Assembly (NCBI GenBank): GCA_963808455.1
Contig: CAWEHT010000039.1
Coordinates: 1-13,032 of the forward strand
Source of the DNA: CAWEHT01 sp963808455
Lineage (GTDB): Bacteria > Chloroflexota > Anaerolineae > CG2-30-64-16
Reading direction: 5' to 3'
Length of the DNA stretch: 13,032 nucleotides
This document shows, piece by piece, positions 8,102 through 13,032 of the stretch. The notes beneath the pieces were generated by a model that worked only from the letters and a program-made list of their open reading frames with translations, made no database searches and had not been told where the DNA came from. The translations under genes and the position numbers were made by a program. Every line of letters begins with the position of its first letter. The stretch's first letter is position 1.

Positions 8102-8470
8102 TTAGAACGTCAACACCGTCTTGGCGTCCTCCGCCAGCTGCCACATGGTTGCGCCGCCGACCATCTTCACGCCGTCAATCAGTTCCTCCGGCGTGAGGTC
8201 ATGCAACTCGGTGGAGGCAGTGCAGGCCAGGAAGTTGACGCCGGCATCCAGCGCGTCCTGGATGAAAGCGCTCACCGGCTTGCCGCCCGCCTTTGGGTAC
8301 ACTGTCTCGGCCAGTCCCTTCTTCAGCAGAAGGGTGCCGTCGATCGTGAAGAACATGTCAACCTGATACTCCATCGCCGCGCCCAGGCTGGCCATGAAGA
8401 ATGGGGTCGCGCAGCGGCGCGGGGTATCGGGGCCGCTGGTCATGATGATCAAGACTCGGTCTTCATCCAT
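8102..8470 (-). CDS. DsrE family sulfur-relay protein
   Basis: 122 residues, the normal size for a DsrE/DsrF-fold protein. Opens with the strand RVLIIMTSGPDTPRRCATPFFMA and ends in the DsrE signature LTPEELIDGVKMVGGATMWQL. Two cysteines: C20 and C83, the latter in NFLACTASTELHDL, which is where sulfur-binding DsrE-type proteins carry their persulfide cysteine. Likely passes sulfane sulfur in the cytoplasm together with TusA. ATG 8470 is chosen because AAAGGAG lies about 6 bases before it; the longer in-frame start overlaps the upstream gene. It lies 25 bases after the DsrE2 gene and 20 bases before the lipoyl carrier. It is clearly related to the other two DsrE-like genes of the train but distinct in its cysteine placement. 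Confidence 0.85.
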   Translation of the reverse strand: MDEDRVLIIMTSGPDTPRRCATPFFMASLGAAMEYQVDMFFTIDGTLLLKKGLAETVYPKAGGKPVSAFIQDALDAGVNFLACTASTELHDLTPEELIDGVKMVGGATMWQLAEDAKTVLTF

Positions 8471-8495
8471 AGTTTGCTCCTTTGTGCTGGTATCC

Positions 8496-8987
8496 TCAAA
8501 AGGTAAGGGCGATGGCGTGATCGCTGGCGTATTCAAGAAAGGTCGCGGCGCCTCCGATTTCGACGCCATCGATCAGATCTTCCTTCTTGATACCCATGAC
8601 GTCCATGGTCATCTGGCAGGCGATGAGCCTGACGTTGCATTCGATGGCCATTGCCAGCAGCTCGCTGAGCCTGGCTACATGGGCCTTCTTCATCCAACTG
8701 TTCATCATCCCGGTGGCTACCGCGGTCATGCCGGGCAACACGCCGATGATATTAGGGACTGAGAAGCCGGGAATGGGCTGCGGCATCGCCGGGTTGGCGA
8801 TCGGGGCCACCTGCAACCTGTCGGCATGCCCTTTCTTGAGGATCTCCAGGCCGTAGAACGTGAAGAAGATGGCGGCCTCCATATCCATGGCGAGAGCCGC
8901 CGTGGCCAGGATCAGAGGGGGATAGGCCGCATCCAGCGTGCCGTGGGTGGCGATGATCGCCAGGCGAGCGCAGGTTGGCTCAGACAT
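8496..8987 (-). CDS. dsrE2: DsrE/DsrF/DrsH-like protein, DsrE2 type
   Basis: 163 residues, longer than classical DsrE. The family signature lies in the last third: C117 and C124 in ECNVRLIACQMTMDVMGI, followed by KEDLIDGVEIGGAATFLEY. The middle (about 60-100) is hydrophobic and methionine- and proline-rich (IPGFSVPNIIGVLPGMTAV), as in DsrE2 proteins, which have been suggested to associate with membranes. C6 is extra. DsrE2 proteins recur next to TusA and rhodaneses in sulfur oxidisers and take part in sulfane sulfur handling. ATG 8987 with AAGGAG about 8 bases upstream, TGA at 8496. Flanked by the two shorter DsrE genes. The product name follows the family; the sulfur donor and acceptor are inferred from context only. 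Confidence 0.87.
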   Translation of the reverse strand: MSEPTCARLAIIATHGTLDAAYPPLILATAALAMDMEAAIFFTFYGLEILKKGHADRLQVAPIANPAMPQPIPGFSVPNIIGVLPGMTAVATGMMNSWMKKAHVARLSELLAMAIECNVRLIACQMTMDVMGIKKEDLIDGVEIGGAATFLEYASDHAIALTF

Positions 8988-9068
8988 CGTAGTCTCCTTG
9001 TGGGATCTATGTCAGAACAGGGCGCCGCCCTGCCTGGCCGCTTGCAGGTTCAGAGGCCGGCCAATTCT

Positions 9069-9431
9069 TCAATACACCAGCACGCTCGTGGCCTCGGTGA
9101 ATTCCTGGATGAAGGTGGCTGCATTGACCACATTGGCCCCCTTGACCAGATCCTCGGCCTTCAGCCGGCGCGACTGGACGCTCGGCGCACACAAATACAG
9201 CTCGCCGCCGTCATCGAAGTAGGCTTCCAGAAGATCCTTCAGCGGTATGAAGCCCGGCGCCTGGATCGAGTCGGCGTAGCCCTGGCAGCCCAGGCGGACC
9301 CCCTCGGCTTGCAGTCCGATCACTGCCTTCACCTCTGACGCCTGGGCGGCAACGGCCATCAAAAAAGGGAGCGTGGCGCGTTCGGGATCTTCGGCGCCGT
9401 GCGTACCTATGAGGACGATCTTTTCTACCAT
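9069..9431 (-). CDS. DsrE family sulfur-relay protein, second paralog
   Basis: 120 residues. N-terminal EKIVLIGTHGAEDPERATLPF and C-terminal KAEDLVKGANVVNAATFIQEF define the DsrE fold. C81 in GGELYLCAPSVQSRRL occupies the usual sulfur-binding position; C49 (VRLGCQGYA) is additional. Likely a cytoplasmic sulfane-sulfur carrier that exchanges sulfur with TusA encoded 29 bases upstream. ATG 9431 has AAGGAG about 6 bases before it; TGA at 9069-9071. An 81-base gap to the DsrE2 gene shows no clear hairpin. It is more diverged from the two downstream paralogs than they are from each other in the region after the cysteine, lacking the LIDG motif, so it may have a different partner. Confidence 0.83.
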   Translation of the reverse strand: MVEKIVLIGTHGAEDPERATLPFLMAVAAQASEVKAVIGLQAEGVRLGCQGYADSIQAPGFIPLKDLLEAYFDDGGELYLCAPSVQSRRLKAEDLVKGANVVNAATFIQEFTEATSVLVY

Positions 9432-9460
9432 GCTCTCTCCTTAAGGTGCGCTGGGCGAGG

Positions 9461-9709
9461 CTACTTGGCTTTCTTGATGTAGAAGATGAACTGGCTACCC
9501 TCCTGTTCGTGGCCCAGCAGCGTGTGCCCGGTCTTCTGGGTCCAGGCGTTCATGTCGCTGACCGAACCGGGGTCGGTGGCAACCATCTTCAGGACCTGGC
9601 CGAGCTGCAGAGCGTTCACGGCTTTCTTGGTCTTGAGGATGGGCATGGGGCAGGCCATGCCGCTGCAATCGAGAACCTGATCCACTTTGACTGTGGGATC
9701 CCAAGACAT
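9461..9709 (-). CDS. tusA: TusA-family sulfur carrier protein
   Basis: 82 residues, the full family length. The TusA/SirA signature is intact: DCSGMACPMPILKTKKA with the persulfide-carrying cysteine C20 followed by proline (C-P-M-P), plus C15 five residues before. The C-terminal half (VATDPGSVSDMNAW, QFIFYIKK) matches the rest of the fold. TusA receives sulfane sulfur on its cysteine and hands it to DsrE-type proteins; here it opens a run of three DsrE genes and a lipoyl carrier. ATG 9709 with AAGGAGG about 9 bases upstream. An 88-base gap separates it from the regulator gene. The tRNA-thiolation role of E. coli TusA is less likely given these neighbours. Confidence 0.93.
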   Translation of the reverse strand: MSWDPTVKVDQVLDCSGMACPMPILKTKKAVNALQLGQVLKMVATDPGSVSDMNAWTQKTGHTLLGHEQEGSQFIFYIKKAK

Positions 9710-9797
9710 ACCCGTACCTCCTTGGCTGTAACTTCTGGTGGCTCAGTGACTAGACCTTACCCGCCAGCGCAGTGAGACCAGACCGGCCGCTGCCGCG

Positions 9798-10599
9798 CTA
9801 CTTGACCGGACCGGGTGAGTCTGCGGGAGCGCTAAGCTCGGCAATCTGGGCCAGCCGCCGGCGCATTTGGTAGCTCTGGTACCCGATGGTCGATAGGGTT
9901 GTCGCGATCGTGGCCAACAGGCCGGTGATCTGCAGCGCTCGCTCCTCGTGCACGACCTCCAAAGATGCCCTGGCTGCCGCCAGCGCCTTCCCGTCCACCC
10001 CGATCCTCTCGCCGATAGCCAGCGCACCCCGCCGAAACGCCTCGGGATCGGACTCCTCAGTCAGGAACTGGCCCGCCGTGACCATGCCCACCGTCCGGCC
10101 ATCCACAACCACCGGCGCAACCGCATAGCGGATGCCGGCATGGCAGGTATGGATGGTCGCATCGGCCGGTCCCGATTGCGCGATCGGCACGCCAGGTCGC
10201 CCGGCAACCGGCCATGCCAGTCTCCGAAGTGTGCACCAACTGGCAGAAGGCGCTGCAACGGCTGCAAGGCAAGTAGGGGTTGCCGTCCAGGTCGATGGTG
10301 AACGAGGCCACGCCGAGGAGGTGAGCAAATTGGTCCTGAATGCTTTGCAAGGTCTCGATGGAGATCAGATCGGACAGGCGAACCGTCGCTGCCTCGGCAG
10401 GCGCTTCTCGTGGTGCAGGAGCGCGAGCTTCAGTGTCCCGCTTTTGCAGCCAGGCTGCGATTGCGCCGGCCGAGAAGCGCCACTGCCCGCCCATGCGCAG
10501 CGCCGGCAACTGGCCTTCCTTGACCATCTTGTAGATGGTCACGCGGTCCAGTTGCAGCAGGTCCTGAACGTCTCGGGTGGTGAGTAAGCGTTCGCCCAC
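9798..10599 (-). CDS. PocR-domain transcriptional regulator with excisionase/MerR-type HTH, one frameshift
   Basis: About 267 residues. Residues 1-52 form an excisionase-family helix-turn-helix (LLTTRDVQDLLQLDRVTIYK, then ALRMGGQWRFSAGAIAAWL). After a proline/alanine linker, residues about 72-205 form a PocR sensory domain: cysteine-rich CSRCSAFCQLVHTSE and GMAGCRATW, then IHTCHAGIRYAVAPVVVDGR and GMVTAGQFLTEE. A helical tail of about 55 residues follows. PocR domains bind small organic effectors or use their cysteines for sensing. GTG 10599 is chosen because AAGGAGG lies about 9 bases upstream and the HTH begins at once. A one-base shift near 10195-10210 joins the two frames after GCRATW. 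It stands first in the gene train and probably controls it. The ligand is unknown; the cysteines make a redox, metal or sulfur signal possible. Confidence 0.82.
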
Positions 10600-10668
10600 G
10601 AAAAGCTGCCTCCTTGCTAACCAATGAACCCCAGTGATCGTTGGCGGAAGAACGATGCAACCGACACC

Positions 10669-10697
10669 ACCATACACCCATCTACGCAACTTGTCAA
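10669..10697 (-). promoter_or_regulatory. sigma70-like promoter for the regulator and gene train
   Basis: On the - strand TTGACA (10697-10692) and TATGGT (10674-10669) are separated by exactly 17 bases. Transcription would start near 10662, about 60 bases before the GTG start of the PocR regulator. It is the best promoter in the 320-base gene-free stretch from 10600 to 10920. No comparable promoter was seen ahead of tusA, so this may serve the whole train. Confidence 0.6.
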
Positions 10698-10725
10698 TAA
10701 GTTCTTACTAGATCTTATAAGAACT
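10688..10725. promoter_or_regulatory. operator candidate: two inverted repeats over and next to the -35 box
   Basis: AGTTCTTA (10700-10707) and TAAGAACT (10718-10725) form a perfect 8-base inverted repeat around a 10-base, AGATCT-centred spacer. Overlapping it, AACTT (10688-10692) and AAGTT (10699-10703) flank the -35 element. AT-rich symmetric sites here, beside a promoter and ahead of a regulator gene, fit binding by a dimeric regulator, most simply the PocR-HTH protein itself. The identity of the binder is inference. Confidence 0.5.
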
Positions 10726-10770
10726 AACTCGTGAGCGACTTCTGGTACAAGTGTAACGGAAGCCACACCA

Positions 10771-10822
10771 TAGGCGGCGAGCCCTGGTTGGCTTACGTAA
10801 GCCAACCAGGGCTCGCCGCCTA
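10771..10822. repeat. perfect 52-bp palindrome with 8-bp flanking direct repeats
   Basis: Two 26-base arms (left begins TAGGCGGCGAGCCC, right ends GGGCTCGCCGCCTA) are exact inverted copies meeting at TTAC|GTAA with no spacer. ACACCATA occurs directly at 10765-10772 and at 10822-10829, like a target-site duplication. There is no T-tract on either side. It lies between the last gene of the XRE cluster and the promoter of the next train. It could be a strong transcription barrier, a small palindromic mobile element, or a fold-back assembly artefact. Between it and 10920 nothing else was seen. Confidence 0.85.
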
Positions 10823-10920
10823 CACCATATTTCCAAGCCGTTGACCCCGCTGGGGGCCCAGGCACCGAAGGTTGGACTGTCAACGTGGCTAGTTGGCGCC
10901 GACACGCCGGACCAGAGGCT

Positions 10921-11064
10921 TCAGAACACAAACGTCATGCCCGCTCCCTCGGCGTCCATCAGGAACGGAGGCACCTTCTCGACGATAATGCGCTCATCGC
11001 GCAGGTCCTTGGGGTCGATCTCTCCTTTGTCTCACCGGGTCAGGACCCTCGTCGTGCCCGGCAT
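10921..11064 (-). CDS. possible very small gene, about 47 codons, with an in-frame TGA
   Basis: The - strand reads IDPKDLRDERIIVEKVPPFL followed by MDAEGAGMTFVF and TGA at 10921-10923. Codon choice is strongly coding-like and the acidic/basic and VPPFL pattern looks like a real protein, though I do not recognise the family. Reading upstream in the same frame reaches TGA at 11034-11032, then VLTR back to ATG 11064 (MPGTTRVLTR). AAAGGAG at about 11022-11028 lies just before ATC 11019, so either a start codon has been altered at that place or the upstream part belongs and the TGA is a base error. It lies shortly after the STAS gene on the same strand. Function unknown. Confidence 0.4.
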
Positions 11065-11083
11065 CTCCTGGAGCCTCTTGCTC

Positions 11084-11404
11084 CTACTGCTCGCGCAGCC
11101 AGGCCAGCGCCTCCTGCTCCGTGTCAAAGTAGCGGACCGGATGGGTGTAGTAGGTTTCCAGGATTTGTAGGATCGCCGGGTCCAACCTGGCTCCGAAGAT
11201 GGCTGCCGTCGGCATCATAGGGCGGAACTCCCGGATGTTACGGGCGCACTCATCGCCTGTCGTCTGGGTCAGATCCACCAGCAGCTTGCCATGGTAATCC
11301 TCGAAAAACCTGGCCAGCGCCCGGACATCTTCTGCCGAGAACGGCGCAGTGTGCTGGCAGCGCAGAACGCCTTTCTCGACGGGTGTGAGATTGAAGCTTG
11401 CCAT
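11084..11404 (-). CDS. STAS/SpoIIAA-like small protein
   Basis: About 106 residues, intact. Alternating strands and helices with the core KLLVDLTQTTGDE (a STAS-type strand 'LLVDLT' followed by a helix) and a C-terminal HPVRYFDTEQEALAWLREQ, the ending seen in many SpoIIAA-like/STAS-SEC14-type small proteins. Such proteins bind partners or ligands rather than catalyse, and many are uncharacterised. No serine in the classical anti-anti-sigma phosphorylation context is evident; the threonines after VDLTQTT are the nearest equivalents. Two tandem ATGs (11407 and 11404); the second gives six bases from GGAGG, the first only three, so 11404 is preferred. It follows the XRE-cupin regulator by about 70 bases on the same strand and probably shares its promoter. 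Role inferred as regulatory, weakly. Confidence 0.65.
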   Translation of the reverse strand: MASFNLTPVEKGVLRCQHTAPFSAEDVRALARFFEDYHGKLLVDLTQTTGDECARNIREFRPMMPTAAIFGARLDPAILQILETYYTHPVRYFDTEQEALAWLREQ

Positions 11405-11473
11405 CATGCACCTCCAAGCAGGTTGCGAAGGGAACCCAGGGTCCGATGGCAGTGGCCCGCTGCCATGGCCCGG

Positions 11474-12080
11474 TTATCGGATGTGCCCCACGGACGGATG
11501 CCTGGTGAAATGCCGGCGCGCCAGGTCCTCAGGGAAATCCGGTGCCCGTAATATGAGCAGCAACTCGGCTGTCTCCTGGCCCGCATTGCGCCAGTAATGG
11601 GGCAGTTCCGCCTCGAACAACAGGTAGTCACCCGCGGTCAGGACGTACGTCGTTCCGTCGATCTCGTAATCCACACAGCCGCGATAGCAGCACACGAATT
11701 CCTGGCCCCGTGCACCACCTGGCGGTCGCCGGCGTCGGCGTGCGGCGCCAGGGTCAGGTGGAACGGCTCCAGCTGCTGATCGCGCAGCCGAGAACCCAGC
11801 CCTTCGATGGTGACCCCGCCGGCCGCGACCTGTGTGCGGTTTCCCGCCCTGGAATAGATCACCTTCTCTTCCGACGCCGTGTCGAAGAAGTAGCTCATCT
11901 TGACGCCGAGCGCCGCGGCCAGGCGCTGCAGCGTGGCCACGCTGGGAGAAATCTGTCGCGCTCGATCAGGCTGATGGCGTTGGGGGACAGGCTCGCCTGT
12001 TCGGCGAGCGCCCGCTGCGACAGCTCACGCTCCTGCCGGATAGCCCGTAACCTTCCACCGACACCGAATTCTTTGGCCAT
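11474..12080 (-). CDS. XRE-family regulator with C-terminal cupin domain, two frameshifts
   Basis: About 202 residues. N-terminal HTH_XRE (residues about 7-65): GGRLRAIRQERELSQRALAE, then LSPNAISLIERD and, after a shift, ISPSVATLQRLAAALGV. C-terminal cupin (about 105-190): LEPFHLTLAPHADAGDRQ, then VDYEIDGTTYVLTAGDYLLF and AELPHYWRNAG. The H and E/G-D positions of the cupin motifs suggest a small-molecule or metal-binding sensor, as in many XRE-cupin regulators. One-base shifts are needed near 11950-11958 and near 11700-11712. ATG 12080 is in frame with the HTH and lies about 48 bases from the predicted transcription start. It heads a cluster with the STAS protein. An effector cannot be assigned. 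Confidence 0.82.
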
Positions 12081-12124
12081 AGGGTCACTTTGCCCCTGCG
12101 AAAGCAGCCAACAGACGGCTAAGC

Positions 12125-12173
12125 AATATACTATATGATACCACCTGATCCTGATGCTGTCAACTAATATACT
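12125..12173. promoter_or_regulatory. AATATACT direct repeats flanking the XRE promoter
   Basis: AATATACT (AGTATATT on the - strand) occurs at 12125-12132 and 12166-12173, 41 bases apart, close to four helical turns, one just downstream of the -10 and one just upstream of the -35. Such same-face half-sites around a promoter fit autoregulation by the XRE protein. AT-rich context raises the chance of coincidence. Confidence 0.35.
12135..12163 (-). promoter_or_regulatory. sigma70-like promoter of the XRE-cupin regulator
   Basis: On the - strand TTGACA (12163-12158), a 17-base spacer and TATCAT (12140-12135). The -35 is a perfect consensus match. Predicted start of transcription is near 12128, leaving a leader of about 48 bases. 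The insertion sequence ends only about 15 bases upstream of the -35 box. Confidence 0.7.
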
Positions 12174-12178
12174 GTTAC

Positions 12179-12221
12179 TGCTCAACGATAATGTCCGCTA
12201 ATTGCTCAGCGATAATGTCCG
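12179..12221. repeat. tandem terminal repeats at the IS end
   Basis: TGCTCAACGATAATGTCCG (12179-12197) and TGCTCAGCGATAATGTCCG (12203-12221) differ at one base and are spaced 24 bases apart. Repeated outward-facing copies of a GGACATTATCG-type motif are typical of transposase binding sites at IS ends, so 12179 is taken as the probable element boundary. Confidence 0.75.
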
Positions 12222-12281
12222 TGAGCCCGTACTGCGTGTCGGTGCTGCCAGTGTAGCACACGCGCGTGGGACCCGCCGCAT

Positions 12282-12352
12282 AGGCGGTGGGTATGTGGAC
12301 AACTCTCCGCTGCGCGGCGCTCCGCTGCGAGTTGCCCACATAGCCACCGCCT
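12282..12352. repeat. imperfect long inverted repeat inside the IS non-coding end
   Basis: 24-base arms, AGGCGGTGGGTATGTGGACA... (12282-12305) and ...CCCACATAGCCACCGCCT (12329-12352), match except at two positions. The 23-base loop contains the start of CTCCGCTGCG twice (12304-12313 and 12320-12329). It lies downstream of the transposase on the - strand, where a terminator or protective hairpin would be expected. Confidence 0.75.
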
Positions 12353-12490
12353 CTACTGCTGCGGGCGGGACCTGAAAATGGCCGCGCTTTGTGCTCGTGC
12401 CGGTTGCTCCCGCCGCCGAGTTGGCTGGCGGTCCCGCCGCAGGCAGCGCAGCCCGTGGGGTTAGTGGATAGCTGGACCCCACCTGGCACG

Positions 12491-13032
12491 TCAATGCTGG
12501 CCATAGAGCCAGGCGCGTTGCTTGGCCGTGGCCTTGGGCGGCGCGGCTGGCGCCGGTGGCAGGGTCTCGACCGCCGCTGGCGCAGGCGTGGCCGGCGGCT
12601 CAGCCACCGGCTGATAAGCCAGGCGGCGTTTGCCGTGGTAGATATAGCGGTCGCCTTCGGGCACGACATGGACGCTGACGCGCGCATTGACCAGGCTGGG
12701 GTCCTGCGGACTGGGTAGCAGCTGCAAGAGCTGGCCGGCGAACTGGATGCAATGATCGTGGCGCACCACGCGGGTTTCGCAGGTCGAGAAGTAATAGGCC
12801 AGGTCGCAATCGGCGGGCAGGGGCACCCAAGCCGCTTGGGGGTCCTGCGGGGCCTTGGCAAAGCGGGCGTTGTACCGGGCGATGAAGCCCGGCAGAAACG
12901 CGTTGGCGGCTTCCAGGCTGGTGATGCCGGCTAGGCGTAACTCCTTGGTCAGGCGATCCTGCAGGGTGCCCCACAGGCGCTCGACGCGGCCTTTGGCAGC
13001 AATACGTAACGAAGTCAGGAACACATAAACAT
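12491..13032 (-). CDS. ISNCY-family (IS1202-like) transposase, C-terminal part
   Basis: At least 177 residues, open to the window edge, so the start is outside. The end of the DDE catalytic core is seen as AKGRVERLWGTLQDRLTKEL, where the glutamate of VERL is the third catalytic residue. After it come LAGITSLEAANAFLPGFIAR and a C-terminal beta-rich domain (TCETRVVRHDHCIQFAGQLL), then a proline/alanine-rich tail ending AKQRAWLYGQH. This order is characteristic of the ISNCY/IS1202-type transposases. The few residues before AKGR (VFLTSLRIA) do not match the usual run-in to this motif, so a further frameshift or a divergence just at the edge is possible. The GTG at 13024 is not a real start. Confidence 0.8.
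   Translation of the reverse strand, partial: VYVFLTSLRIAAKGRVERLWGTLQDRLTKELRLAGITSLEAANAFLPGFIARYNARFAKAPQDPQAAWVPLPADCDLAYYFSTCETRVVRHDHCIQFAGQLLQLLPSPQDPSLVNARVSVHVVPEGDRYIYHGKRRLAYQPVAEPPATPAPAAVETLPPAPAAPPKATAKQRAWLYGQH

Larger units (their letters stand above)
12179..13032 (-). mobile_element. insertion sequence, ISNCY-like, 3' part, continues beyond the window
   Basis: Contains the C-terminal part of a DDE transposase and ends at about 12179 in tandem terminal repeats. The 310-base stretch between the transposase stop and the end is non-coding and holds an internal inverted repeat at 12282-12352. The start of the element lies outside the window, so its other end and any target duplication cannot be seen. 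No gene appears broken by this end; it abuts the XRE promoter region. Confidence 0.65.

Noticed and set aside
1043..9709. a complete sHdr sulfur-oxidation cluster
   Set aside because: No HdrA, separate HdrB/HdrC pairs or hypothetical sHdr subunit are present; only the accessory carriers and ligase are.
10771..10822. simple intrinsic terminator
   Set aside because: The stem is far longer than needed, has no loop spacer and no T-tract follows on either strand.
11032..11034. TGA as selenocysteine in the small gene
   Set aside because: No SECIS-like hairpin was seen after it and the contig has many base errors; a lost start or a base error is simpler.
1..13032. CRISPR array, tRNA, rRNA or replication origin
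   Set aside because: No regularly spaced repeats, no rRNA-like or tRNA cloverleaf sequence and no DnaA-box cluster noticed; the only tandem repeats are the two copies at the IS end.

Overview
The window (GC-rich, about 13 kb) reads as an accessory energy-metabolism locus of an anaerobic or facultative bacterium. Gene style (excisionase-type HTH fused to a PocR domain, short AATCC-type intergenic repeats, a group 1 Isp-type hydrogenase) suggests a Chloroflexota-like organism, but no rRNA or marker gene is present and the taxonomy is only an impression.

Layout. At 1-907 (+ strand) lie the tail of a CcdA-like membrane protein and a small SAM-dependent methyltransferase. From 10599 down to 1043, all on the - strand, runs one long gene train: PocR-domain regulator, TusA, DsrE, DsrE2, DsrE, LbpA/GcvH-like lipoyl carrier, Tat-exported [NiFe] hydrogenase small subunit (HynS), membrane cytochrome b (Isp1), HdrD/DsrK-like iron-sulfur protein (Isp2), hydrogenase large subunit (HynL), hydrogenase maturation protease, and lipoate-protein ligase. 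Gaps are 4 to 108 bp and most genes have strong AAGGAG-type ribosome binding sites. A sigma70-like promoter with an adjacent inverted-repeat operator candidate lies ahead of the regulator. At 10771-10822 is a perfect 52-bp palindrome. Upstream, also on the - strand, are an XRE-cupin regulator with a good promoter, a STAS/SpoIIAA-like protein and a possible tiny gene. From 12179 to the window end is the 3' part of an ISNCY-like insertion sequence.

How the genes may work together. HynS-Isp1-Isp2-HynL is the known Isp-type (group 1e) hydrogenase layout: H2 is oxidised outside the membrane, electrons cross through Isp1 haems and reach Isp2, whose CCG-type cluster faces the cytoplasm. The same train encodes cytoplasmic sulfur-relay proteins (TusA, three DsrE family members), a lipoyl carrier of the LbpA type and the ligase that could lipoylate it. 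In the sHdr sulfur-oxidation system such proteins accompany an HdrABC-like complex; here no sHdr subunits are visible and Isp2 is the only heterodisulfide-reductase-like protein. The new idea is therefore an H2-coupled membrane complex acting on protein-bound persulfide or lipoyl disulfide.

Caveat. Seven genes carry about eleven apparent single-base frameshifts, spread over metabolic, regulatory and flanking genes, while the reading frames stay clearly conserved on each side. This looks more like indel errors in the assembly than true decay, and coordinates and lengths of those genes should be read that way.
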